IMG/VR virus record: IMGVR_UViG_3300030118_000003
Location: 1-22,940 of that record
Reading direction: 5' to 3' (one strand)
Length of the DNA stretch: 22,940 bases
Source of the DNA: a virus
The notes below the pieces were generated by a model. That model was not told the origin of the DNA. It ran no database searches and saw nothing but the letters and a program-made list of their open reading frames with translations. How positions within the stretch are numbered: position 1 is the first letter of the stretch; each line of letters begins with the position of its first letter. The position numbers and the translations under genes are program-made. Of this stretch, positions 1-6,020 are shown piece after piece.

Positions 1-956
1 TAGGTTCAGAGAACTCAGATGGCTTGAGAGGTATATACCTTGATGGTTGTGTGATTGATGAGTACGCAAATGTAAACAGTAAGTTGTTTCCAGAAATAAT
101 AAGACCTGCACTATCAGATAGAAAAGGTTACTGCGTGTTTATTGGTACACCTGCTGGAATGAACAACAACTTCTATGAACTATACCAACACGCACAAGGA
201 GCTGATGATTGGTTCAACTACAAGGCAAAAGCTAGTGAAACAAAAATTGTAGATGAAGAAGAGCTAGTCAAGGCAAAAGAGGTAATGGGAGATAAGAAGT
301 ACCAGCAAGAGTTTGAATGTGATTGGATCGCAAACATAGAAGGTGCAGTATATTCAGATGTGCTAACAAAAATGGAAGATCAAAAACAACTAACAAGAGT
401 GCCATACGACCCATCATTACCTGTGTCTACAAGCTGGGATCTTGGAGTTTCAGATCATTCTGCAATAATATTTTTTCAACAGTTAGGTAGATCAGTAAAC
501 ATTATTGATTACCATGAGGAACGAGGTCAAGGTTTACCACACTATGTGCAAATTATTAAAGATAAAGATTATGTTTACAAAGATCATTTTGCACCACATG
601 ACATTGAAGTTACAGATTTTAGTAATGGTAAGACCAGGAGAGAGGTCGCCTACCAATTAGGAGTTAGGTTTAAAGTCGTACCAAAAATTCCATTAGAAGA
701 TGGTATACACGCAACCACAATGACTTTACCTAGATGCTGGATTGATACTGACCATTGCAAAAAGTTAATAGATGCGTTAAGACATTACCACAGGAAGTAC
801 ATTGATAAAAATAGAATGTTTAGATCAAAACCTGTACATGATTGGAGTTCACACGCTTGTGATGCTATGAGGTATTTAAGTGTAGGACTGCAAGAAATTA
901 ATGATAGACAAACTGCTCCACAAAGTGTAGCAGATAATGAATATAGGATTTTATAA
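1..956 (+). CDS. terL: Terminase large subunit, C-terminal part (5' end outside window)
   Basis: This is the packaging motor ATPase/nuclease that cuts concatemeric DNA and pumps it through the portal. The frame is open to the left edge, so the gene is truncated by the window; the first full codon is at base 3. Visible at once is a Walker B strand ending in acidic residues (GCVIDEY, bases about 45-65), then the ATPase coupling motif FIGTPAGMNN (about 138-167). Walker A lies upstream and is not seen. The C-terminal RNase H-like nuclease domain shows SWDLG with its Asp (about 432-446), an acidic second site around APHD (about 591-602) and HDWSSHACDA (about 837-866) as the third. The stop is followed two bases later by the next ATG. 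T7 places its large terminase (gp19) at the far end of the late region; here it directly precedes the portal block. The family call is secure from the motifs; sub-family is not determined. Confidence 0.93.
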   Translation, partial: GSENSDGLRGIYLDGCVIDEYANVNSKLFPEIIRPALSDRKGYCVFIGTPAGMNNNFYELYQHAQGADDWFNYKAKASETKIVDEEELVKAKEVMGDKKYQQEFECDWIANIEGAVYSDVLTKMEDQKQLTRVPYDPSLPVSTSWDLGVSDHSAIIFFQQLGRSVNIIDYHEERGQGLPHYVQIIKDKDYVYKDHFAPHDIEVTDFSNGKTRREVAYQLGVRFKVVPKIPLEDGIHATTMTLPRCWIDTDHCKKLIDALRHYHRKYIDKNRMFRSKPVHDWSSHACDAMRYLSVGLQEINDRQTAPQSVADNEYRIL

Positions 957-958
957 TT

Positions 959-1177
959 ATGGGATTTCTAAAACCAAAAATGCCACCGCTACCACCAGTT
1001 CAACCTTTGCCTGAACCACCTAAAGCAGAACTTTCACAGGCAGAAAAAGACAAAATTGCGGCAGAGCAAAGAGCTATGGAAAGAAAAAGAAAAGGTAGAA
1101 AGTCTACAATTTTAACTGGACCACTTGGTGATGAAGAAAAAGTTGAAACAGAAAAGAAAACTTTATTAGGATATTAA
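959..1177 (+). CDS. Small phage protein with STILTG / LLG C-terminal motif (copy 1)
   Basis: A 72-residue protein of unknown function, between terminase and portal. The N-terminal third is very proline-rich (MPPLPPVQPLPEPP, residues 8-21). The middle is charged and probably helical, and the last 30 residues read GRKSTILTG ... KKTLLGY. The same C-terminal block occurs in the gene at 1370-1588. From memory, small proteins with this ending are widespread in podophages beside the portal, but no role is established that I can name. It begins two bases after the terminase stop, without a clear Shine-Dalgarno, and its own stop overlaps the next start as TAATG. Because of its position a head or portal accessory role is plausible, but this is inference. 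Confidence 0.8.
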   Translation: MGFLKPKMPPLPPVQPLPEPPKAELSQAEKDKIAAEQRAMERKRKGRKSTILTGPLGDEEKVETEKKTLLGY

Positions 1178-1368
1178 TGTTAGAGAAGATTAAAAAAATA
1201 TTTAAAAAGAAACCAAAGGCAAAAGCGAAAGCAAAACCTAAAAAGGTAGAAGAAGTTTTAGTATTAGATGAAGATAAAACTTTTGAAAATGAAGTTAAAA
1301 AACCAGAAGTAAAAGCTAAACCAAAAGATACTAAAGAAACTAAATCATCATTAACATTTGGAGTATAA
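1177..1368 (+). CDS. Lysine-rich small basic protein
   Basis: A 63-residue unrecognised protein. Residues 1-23 are extremely basic (KIKKIFKKKPKAKAKAKPKK) with alternating Lys-Ala and Lys-Pro steps like a histone H1 tail. The middle is acidic (EEVLVLDEDKTFENE), followed by another Lys-rich segment with KPEVKAKPK. The composition suggests disorder and possible nucleic-acid or polyanion binding, but nothing catalytic is visible. It starts inside the previous stop codon (TAATG) and ends one base before the next ATG (TAATATG), so it is probably translated by coupling. Antisense ORFs here arise only from its repetitive AAA/GAA codons. Confidence 0.72.
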   Translation: MLEKIKKIFKKKPKAKAKAKPKKVEEVLVLDEDKTFENEVKKPEVKAKPKDTKETKSSLTFGV

Positions 1369-1369
1369 T

Positions 1370-1588
1370 ATGGGATCAGTAGTAGCAAAACCAATCGTTA
1401 AATTATTTAAACAAAAAGTACCAACACCTACTGCACCAGAAGTTTCACAAGCTACAGCAACTGATATGGATGGTTATGATGCAAGAAAGACTAAAGCAAG
1501 AGGTAGATCAACTACAATTTTAACAGGATCTGAAGGTGTAGAAGAACAAACATTAACATTAGGTAAGAAAAGTTTATTAGGAAAATAA
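1370..1588 (+). CDS. Small phage protein with STILTG / LLG C-terminal motif (copy 2)
   Basis: A 72-residue protein, exactly the length of the gene at 959-1177. I chose the ATG at 1370 rather than a TTG at 1358 because it sits one base after the upstream stop, a junction (TAATATG) that recurs elsewhere in this window. The C-terminal 31 residues (GRSTTILTG ... KKSLLGK) align with the other small protein with one gap, while the N-terminal halves do not look alike. The N-terminus here has Lys and hydrophobic residues and then Pro/Thr (KVPTPTAPE). The stop overlaps the portal start (TAATG). Function is unknown; a portal- or packaging-associated role is inferred only from position. Confidence 0.8.
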   Translation: MGSVVAKPIVKLFKQKVPTPTAPEVSQATATDMDGYDARKTKARGRSTTILTGSEGVEEQTLTLGKKSLLGK

Positions 1589-3168
1589 TGGCTCGAACAG
1601 ATTTAACAAAAGGTTTATTATCTAGGTTTGAAAAACTTGAAAGTCAAAGACAAAACTGGGAAACACATTGGCAAGATGTTGCAGATTATATGCAACCAAG
1701 AAAAGCAGATGTAACTAAACAAAGAGCTAGAGGTGATAAAAGAATGGAACAAGTTTTTGATTCATCACCTATACAAGCAGTAGAATTATTAGCAGCATCT
1801 TTACATGGTATGCTAACAAACCCATCTACTCCTTGGTTTACTTTAAGATTTAAAGATGAAGAAGTTGATAATGAAGATGATGCAAAACTTTGGTTAGAGT
1901 CAGCAACTGATGTAATGTACACAGCATTTAACAGATCAAACTTTCAACAAGAAATATTTGAATTGTATCATGATCTTATTACTTTTGGTACAGCAGCAAT
2001 GTTTATTGAAGAAGATAATGATGATTTAATTAAATTTTCAACAAGACATATTAATGAAGTATTTATTGCAGAAAATGACAAAGGAAGAATAGATACAATA
2101 TTTAGAAAGTTTAAATTAAGTGCTAGATCATCATTACAAAAATTTGGTAATAAAGTGTCAAGTGAAATACAATCAAAAGCACAAAAGAATCCTTATGAAG
2201 AAATAGAAATATTACACGCAGTTTATCCAAGAACAGATTTTAATCCTAATAAAAAAGATAAACAAAATATGCCATTTGAATCTGTTTATTTAGAATTTAA
2301 AAATGGTAACGAATTATCTGTATCAGGTTTTAAAGAATTTCCATTTGTTGTACCAAGATACTTAAAAGCATCAAATGAAATCTATGGTAGATCACCTGCA
2401 ATGACAGCATTGCCAGATGTTAAGATGTTAAATGAAATGTCAAAGACAACTATTAAAGCTGCACAGAAACAAGTAGACCCACCACTATTAGTTCCTGATG
2501 ATGGATTTTTATTACCAGTTAGAACTGTACCAGGTGGATTAAATTTTTATAGATCAGGTACAAGAGATAGAATTGAACCATTAAACATTGGTGCAAATAA
2601 TCCATTAGGTTTAAATATGGAGGATCAAAGACGAGATAGTATTAGAGCTGTGTTTTATGTAAATCAATTAATGATGCAACAAGGTCCACAAATGACAGCA
2701 ACAGAGGTCATACAAAGAAACGAAGAAAAGATGAGATTGTTAGGACCAGTATTAGGTAGACTACAATCAGAATTATTAAAACCATTGATTGATAGAGTGT
2801 TTGCAATATTACTTCGTAACAATATGTTACCACAAGCTCCAGAATTTTTATCAGGTAGAGATATAGAAATAGAATATGTTTCACCACTTGCTAAAGCACA
2901 AAAGTCTACAGAACTACAATCTATTATGAGAGCAGTAGAAATATTAGGATCACTTGCAAATGTAGCACCAGTATTTGATTATGTTAATTTTGATAATCTT
3001 GTTAAACACTTGGCAGACATTGTTGGTGTGCCACAAAAATTATTAAAATCACAAAGTCAAGTAAATGCGGAAAGACAACAAGCAGCACAACAACAAGAAC
3101 AAATGCAACAGATGCAACAACTACAACAAGTTGCTAAAGCAGGAAGAGATGTAGCACCACTAATGTAA
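1588..3168 (+). CDS. Portal protein (head-to-tail connector)
   Basis: A 526-residue protein of the T7-type head-tail connector family (T7 gp8 has 536 residues). It forms the dodecameric ring at one capsid vertex through which DNA is packaged and ejected and on which the tail assembles. Support comes from the characteristic N-terminal block (WETHWQDVADYMQPRK, residues about 24-39), the following segment with LLAASLHGMLTNPSTPWF, the central PRYLKASNEIYGRSPAMTALPD block (written here in pieces: NEIYGRSPAM is diagnostic), and MMQQGPQMTATEVIQR near the stem/clip region. The C-terminus is glutamine-rich (QQQEQMQQMQQLQQ) and probably a coiled coil. It overlaps the preceding stop as TAATG. A conserved-looking peptide follows in the -1 frame directly after the stop, so the true C-terminus deserves attention. 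Confidence 0.95.
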   Translation: MARTDLTKGLLSRFEKLESQRQNWETHWQDVADYMQPRKADVTKQRARGDKRMEQVFDSSPIQAVELLAASLHGMLTNPSTPWFTLRFKDEEVDNEDDAKLWLESATDVMYTAFNRSNFQQEIFELYHDLITFGTAAMFIEEDNDDLIKFSTRHINEVFIAENDKGRIDTIFRKFKLSARSSLQKFGNKVSSEIQSKAQKNPYEEIEILHAVYPRTDFNPNKKDKQNMPFESVYLEFKNGNELSVSGFKEFPFVVPRYLKASNEIYGRSPAMTALPDVKMLNEMSKTTIKAAQKQVDPPLLVPDDGFLLPVRTVPGGLNFYRSGTRDRIEPLNIGANNPLGLNMEDQRRDSIRAVFYVNQLMMQQGPQMTATEVIQRNEEKMRLLGPVLGRLQSELLKPLIDRVFAILLRNNMLPQAPEFLSGRDIEIEYVSPLAKAQKSTELQSIMRAVEILGSLANVAPVFDYVNFDNLVKHLADIVGVPQKLLKSQSQVNAERQQAAQQQEQMQQMQQLQQVAKAGRDVAPLM

Positions 3169-3194
3169 AAGGTGATAGTCATGAAAGTGCATAC

Positions 3195-3266
3195 ATGGAA
3201 GGACAACGCAGCGTTCTTCTATTTATTAAATCAATGCTGCAAAAGGAAAATGAAAAAGGAAGATAA
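3195..3266 (+). CDS. Possible conserved mini-ORF after the portal (start uncertain)
   Basis: The frame is open from 3138 to the stop at 3264-3266 and reads HESAYMEGQRSVLLFI followed by a charged tail ending KENEKGR. The pattern (an AY residue pair, then GQR, then a hydrophobic helix) resembles short proteins found beside portals in other phages, and the stop lies two bases before the scaffold ATG, the spacing used elsewhere here. The only standard start in frame is the ATG at 3195, which gives 23 residues and would cut off the conserved-looking HESAY part. A Shine-Dalgarno-like AAAGGTG (3168-3174) instead faces the ATG at 3181, whose frame runs to 3360 and overlaps the scaffold; that ORF looks less protein-like. 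Options are a non-standard start, a frameshift from the portal, or a sequence error. Confidence 0.4.
   Translation: MEGQRSVLLFIKSMLQKENEKGR
3254..3262 (+). promoter_or_regulatory. Ribosome binding site of the scaffold gene
   Basis: The purine-rich stretch AAAAGGAAG lies six bases upstream of the ATG at 3269 and supports that start for the scaffold protein. Confidence 0.6.
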
Positions 3267-3268
3267 CT

Positions 3269-4156
3269 ATGTCAAGCGAACAGATAACACAGGAAACTGT
3301 GCCTGTAGAACAAAAGACAACTACAGAAACAGAAACACCAACAACACAACCAACTACTGAAACAAAACCAGAAGTTACTACAACAACCACTACGACAACA
3401 TCATCTTGGAAAGATTCTATAAGCGAAGCATATAGAAATGATCCTAACATTGAAAAGTTTACAGAGATAGATGCGTTAGCAAAATCTTATATCAATGCTA
3501 CAAAAATGATTGGTCAAGATAAAGTTGTTATCCCAACTAATAATTCTACAGAAGAAGCATGGAATGAAGTATATGATAAACTAGGTAGACCAGAGTCTGC
3601 TGATAAATATACTTTAGATGCAAAATCTGAAATAGTAAACTTTGATGATAATGCAATTAAATCTTTTGCAGAACAATCACATAAGCTAGGTTTAAATAAT
3701 AAACAGGCTCAAGGTATCTTAGAGTTTTATAAAAATAATATGGAAGGTACTGCACAACAATCAAAGATAGATACTGAAACTGCTCAAGCTCAAGCTGAAC
3801 AACAGTTAAGGCAAGAGTGGGGTAGAGATTTTGAGGGTAAAGTTAAACAAGCTGGTGCATTAGCAAAAGCTAATATTAATTCAGAAGTTTTAGATATGAC
3901 TTTATCAAATGGTACAAGACTTGGAGATCATCCAGAGATTATAAAAGGTTTTGCAAAGATAGCAGATATGATGCAAGAAGATAAAATTGTTTCTACAGAA
4001 TCTGAAAATGTAAATACAATGAAGGATATTGAATCTGAAATTGCTAGTATTATGAATGATAGAAATGGTCCTTATTATCATAAACAACACCCAGATCATG
4101 ATAAAATGGTACAACAAGTATATACATTAAGAGAAATGTTAAATGCCAAAAAATAA
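3269..4156 (+). CDS. Capsid assembly scaffold protein
   Basis: A 295-residue acidic protein directly before the capsid gene, close to the length of T7 gp9 (307). Scaffold proteins guide procapsid assembly and then leave the head. The N-terminal 45 residues are a disordered Thr/Glu/Gln/Pro tract that ends in a run of eight threonines. Next comes the signature found in T7-type scaffolds, here KVVIPTNNSTEEAWNEVYDK followed by LGRPESADKY (residues about 89-118). The remainder is highly charged and helical (NNKQAQGILEFYKNN, AQAEQQLRQEWG), with a C-terminal Lys-rich tail (LREMLNAKK) of the type that binds coat protein. The AAAAGGAAG upstream supports the start. The end overlaps the next small gene by 14 bases in another frame. 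Confidence 0.88.
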   Translation: MSSEQITQETVPVEQKTTTETETPTTQPTTETKPEVTTTTTTTTSSWKDSISEAYRNDPNIEKFTEIDALAKSYINATKMIGQDKVVIPTNNSTEEAWNEVYDKLGRPESADKYTLDAKSEIVNFDDNAIKSFAEQSHKLGLNNKQAQGILEFYKNNMEGTAQQSKIDTETAQAQAEQQLRQEWGRDFEGKVKQAGALAKANINSEVLDMTLSNGTRLGDHPEIIKGFAKIADMMQEDKIVSTESENVNTMKDIESEIASIMNDRNGPYYHKQHPDHDKMVQQVYTLREMLNAKK

Positions 4157-4316
4157 CAATCTAAATGATAAAGAAATTAGATTAAAAATATTGCGGTTGA
4201 TTAAGGAGTTTGGTTCTGAATTACAGAAAAATAACCCCTTGCCAACCGCAGATATTTATTATAAGTGGATAAATGGTAAGACAATTCGAAAGAACCTTAT
4301 TGACAAAAAGGAATAG
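4143..4316 (+). CDS. Small charged protein between scaffold and capsid
   Basis: A 57-residue ORF starting at the ATG inside the last codons of the scaffold gene and running to a TAG at 4314-4316. It reads MPKNNNLNDKEIRLKILRLI at its start and ends with DIYYKWINGKTIRKNLIDKK plus Glu. It is hydrophilic, has a predicted N-terminal amphipathic helix (residues 9-29), and a Trp/Tyr cluster in the C-terminal half. I do not recognise it. It fills most of an otherwise unexplained 259-base gap, overlaps its neighbour in the way other genes here do, and uses the same codons (AGA, TTA, AAA). No clear Shine-Dalgarno is seen, so coupling to scaffold translation is likely. A capsid-related or regulatory role can only be guessed. 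Confidence 0.62.
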   Translation: MPKNNNLNDKEIRLKILRLIKEFGSELQKNNPLPTADIYYKWINGKTIRKNLIDKKE

Positions 4317-4329
4317 ACTCTAGTCTAAA
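4300..4329 (+). promoter_or_regulatory. Candidate sigma70-type promoter for the capsid genes
   Basis: A perfect TTGACA at 4300-4305 is followed after 18 bases by TCTAAA at 4324-4329 (four of six matches to TATAAT). It would start a transcript about 80 bases before the capsid ATG. In AT-rich DNA such matches arise by chance and the -35 lies inside the small upstream gene, so this is only a candidate. A phage-polymerase promoter in the same leader cannot be excluded. Confidence 0.3.
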
Positions 4330-4334
4330 AGACT
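4315..4334 (+). other. Alternating inverted repeats in the capsid leader
   Basis: AGACT (4315-4319), AGTCT (4322-4326) and AGACT (4330-4334) are spaced so that the middle copy can pair only with the third as an RNA hairpin (three-base loop), while the two-base gap to the first permits only a strained or cruciform pairing. A second weak stem, CTACTA with TAGTGG (including one G-T pair), lies further down the same leader around 4351-4368. The leader from 4317 to 4415 holds no other gene. Function is unknown. Confidence 0.3.
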
Positions 4335-4403
4335 TTAAATCCAAGAGATGCCTACTATTATTTAGTGGAGAACCTTTCTGATTATTTTAACTAACAATAA
4401 TAT

Positions 4404-4409
4404 GGAGAG
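4404..4409 (+). promoter_or_regulatory. Ribosome binding site of the capsid gene
   Basis: GGAGAG lies six bases before the ATG at 4416 and fixes the capsid start. Confidence 0.75.
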
Positions 4410-4415
4410 ACAAAT

Positions 4416-5270
4416 ATGTCATCAAATATAACTACAGCTTTTGTACAGCAGTATTCTGCTAATGTACAAATGCTATCTCAACAAATGGGATCGTTATTAA
4501 GAGACAAAGTCAGAGTTGAATCTGTGGTTGGAAAAAATGCTTTTTTTGACCAAGTTGGCTCAGTAACTGCTGTTGAAAAAACTAGCAGACATTCAGACAC
4601 TCCACAAATAGACACACCTCATGCGAGAAGAAGAGTGTCTCTTGCGGATTATGAATTTGCTGATTTAATAGATCAACAAGACAAAGTTAGACTCTTAATA
4701 GATCCAACTTCATCTTATGCTCAAGCTGCTGCTATGGCAATGGGAAGAGCAATAGATGATGTGATCATAACTGCTGCACTAGGTACTGCGTACACTGGTG
4801 AAACAGGATCAACTAGCACAGCTAATGCGAATACAATCGCACATGGTTCTGGTGGTTTAACTATCGCTAAGTTAAGAACTGCAAAACAGACTCTTGATTT
4901 AAACGATGTAGATCCTTCAATTCCTAGACACATAATCGTGTCTCCGAAACAGATCACTGATCTTTTAGGAACAACTGAGGTTACAAGTTCTGACTTCAAC
5001 ACTGTCAAAGCATTGGCAAATGGTGAAGTAAACTCGTTTCTTGGTTTTAATTTCATTGTATCAAACAGACTTTCATTATCTAGCACAACTAGATCATGTA
5101 TAGCTTTTGCACAAGATGGAATCGCTTTAGGTATTGGCAAAGATGTTAATGCTAGAATAGACGAAAGAAGCGACAAGTCTTATGCTACTCAAGTGTACTA
5201 CTGCATGAGCATTGGTGCTACTAGAATGGAAGAAGATAAAGTTGTTGAAGTACAATGTACAGAATCGTAA
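4416..5270 (+). CDS. Major capsid protein
   Basis: A 284-residue coat protein, expected to have the HK97 fold, following the scaffold gene. It is shorter than T7 gp10A (345). Recognisable features are the N-terminal helix (ITTAFVQQYSANVQMLSQQM), a VGKNAFFDQVGSV segment, the HARRRVSLADYEFADLIDQQ block, then SYAQAAAMAMGRAIDDVI, which is the spine-helix region common to this class. The C-terminal half includes a P-rich strand IPRHIIVSPKQITDLL and FLGFNFIVSNRL, typical of the A-domain in this coat family. Translation starts from its own Shine-Dalgarno after a leader of about 100 bases, and no frameshifted second form (as T7 gp10B) is evident at the stop. The role is secure from sequence style and from gene order. 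Confidence 0.93.
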   Translation: MSSNITTAFVQQYSANVQMLSQQMGSLLRDKVRVESVVGKNAFFDQVGSVTAVEKTSRHSDTPQIDTPHARRRVSLADYEFADLIDQQDKVRLLIDPTSSYAQAAAMAMGRAIDDVIITAALGTAYTGETGSTSTANANTIAHGSGGLTIAKLRTAKQTLDLNDVDPSIPRHIIVSPKQITDLLGTTEVTSSDFNTVKALANGEVNSFLGFNFIVSNRLSLSSTTRSCIAFAQDGIALGIGKDVNARIDERSDKSYATQVYYCMSIGATRMEEDKVVEVQCTES

Positions 5271-5271
5271 T

Positions 5272-5277
5272 AGGAGG
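5272..5277 (+). promoter_or_regulatory. Strong ribosome binding site of the decoration gene
   Basis: A perfect AGGAGG lies five bases before the ATG at 5283. It is the best Shine-Dalgarno in the window, matching a protein needed in many copies. Confidence 0.8.
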
Positions 5278-5282
5278 AATAT

Positions 5283-5780
5283 ATGGCGAATGTTAATACA
5301 GATCTTGTTACAAATTTTGTAGCAACTCCGCAGGTCAAAAATGATTCTCAACAGTTACATGGCGTTAAGCGTGTAGCTCAAGGAACTATTGCTTTGGCTT
5401 CTGGAGATTTATCATCTAGTGATACAGTTATGTTAGCTCCAATTCCAACTAATGCTAGTATTACATCAATCAAATTGTTTAATGACGATTTAGATTCTGG
5501 AACTACTAACACTTGCGATGTTGGATTGTATACAACAGCTATTGCTGCGGTAGACGATGACGCTTATGCTTCTGCAATTACAGACCTTAGAGGTGCTGTA
5601 ACAACAGGAACTGAAGTAGCGTTTGAAGCTAGAAACATCAATACTATGGGTCAAAAAGTTTGGGAAGATGCAGGACAATCTTCTGATCCTGGTGGTTACT
5701 ACTACGTTGGATTAACTTTTGATGCAGCAGGTGATACTGCTGGTGATTTAAGTTTTATAATCGAATATGTTGTAGACTAA
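5283..5780 (+). CDS. Probable capsid decoration / head structural protein
   Basis: A 165-residue protein immediately after the coat gene, sharing its transcript and ending at a terminator. It is rich in Asp, Ala, Thr and short beta strands (LTFDAAGDTAGDLSFIIEYV at the end) with no basic tail, transmembrane segment or catalytic motif. The composition suggests a beta-sandwich. An abundant structural protein is suggested by the ideal Shine-Dalgarno and by co-transcription with the coat gene. Proteins of this size at this position in marine podophages are commonly structural; I infer decoration of the capsid, but a head fiber or minor virion protein would fit too. Confidence 0.68.
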   Translation: MANVNTDLVTNFVATPQVKNDSQQLHGVKRVAQGTIALASGDLSSSDTVMLAPIPTNASITSIKLFNDDLDSGTTNTCDVGLYTTAIAAVDDDAYASAITDLRGAVTTGTEVAFEARNINTMGQKVWEDAGQSSDPGGYYYVGLTFDAAGDTAGDLSFIIEYVVD

Positions 5781-5792
5781 TCAATAGATATT

Positions 5793-5818
5793 AGGTGGGG
5801 AGTAATCCCCACCTTTTT
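5793..5818 (+). terminator. Rho-independent terminator after the capsid block
   Basis: An eight-base perfect stem, AGGTGGGG (5793-5800) with CCCCACCT (5807-5814), closes a six-base loop AGTAAT and is followed by T residues (5814-5818). It is by far the most GC-rich hairpin in the AT-rich window. It lies 13 bases after the decoration gene stop and should reduce transcription into the tail genes. Confidence 0.88.
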
Positions 5819-6019
5819 ATGAAGAAAATTCAAAATTTAAAAACTGTACTACATTTTAAAAAAAAGGATTATGTGTACAGATATGTTTTGGTAGACAGAT
5901 TTAAACATACTTCTAAGTATCATTATGGATTTGATGCCAAAGAAGAGAGAACAGAAGAAGAAATTTTTGCTTTAGAAAAAGATAGACATATAAGGCGAAA
6001 ATATATAATAAGGAAATAG
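5819..6019 (+). CDS. Small basic hypothetical protein
   Basis: A 66-residue protein with many Lys, Arg and aromatic residues (HFKKKDYVYRYVLVDRFKHT) and a charged helical C-terminal half (KEERTEEEIFALEKDRHIRR). I chose the ATG at 5819, which follows the T-tract of the terminator; a GTG at 5795 in the same frame would add eight residues encoded by the terminator stem. No Shine-Dalgarno is visible other than the purines of the stem itself. The protein is not recognised. It ends one base before the adaptor gene, so it may belong to the tail transcript. Its start directly behind a terminator is odd. Confidence 0.62.
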   Translation: MKKIQNLKTVLHFKKKDYVYRYVLVDRFKHTSKYHYGFDAKEERTEEEIFALEKDRHIRRKYIIRK

Positions 6020-6020
6020 T

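Noticed and set aside
1104-1394. 96-codon antisense ORF across three small genes
   Set aside because: Leu/Phe/Ser-rich reading caused by the reverse of Lys/Glu codons; the + strand genes have tight junctions and known motifs.
3172-3360. GTG-started 62-codon ORF overlapping the scaffold start
   Set aside because: Its second half overlaps 92 bases of the scaffold gene and is low-complexity Asn/Thr; a Shine-Dalgarno faces its ATG at 3181, so it is kept only as an alternative in the mini-ORF entry.
3226-3450. Antisense ORF with a valine run
   Set aside because: The valine run is the complement of the Thr codons in the scaffold N-terminus.
4721-5176. 151-codon antisense ORF opposite the capsid gene
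   Set aside because: It is the shadow of the capsid reading frame, with no start signal and no protein-like motifs; all other genes lie on the + strand.
5240-5270. T7 gp10B-like frameshift at the end of the capsid gene
   Set aside because: No slippery heptamer is visible before the stop and the following bases form the Shine-Dalgarno of the next gene.
5795-5818. GTG start for the small gene, inside the terminator
   Set aside because: The added residues are encoded by the terminator stem and T-run and have no Shine-Dalgarno; the ATG at 5819 is preferred.
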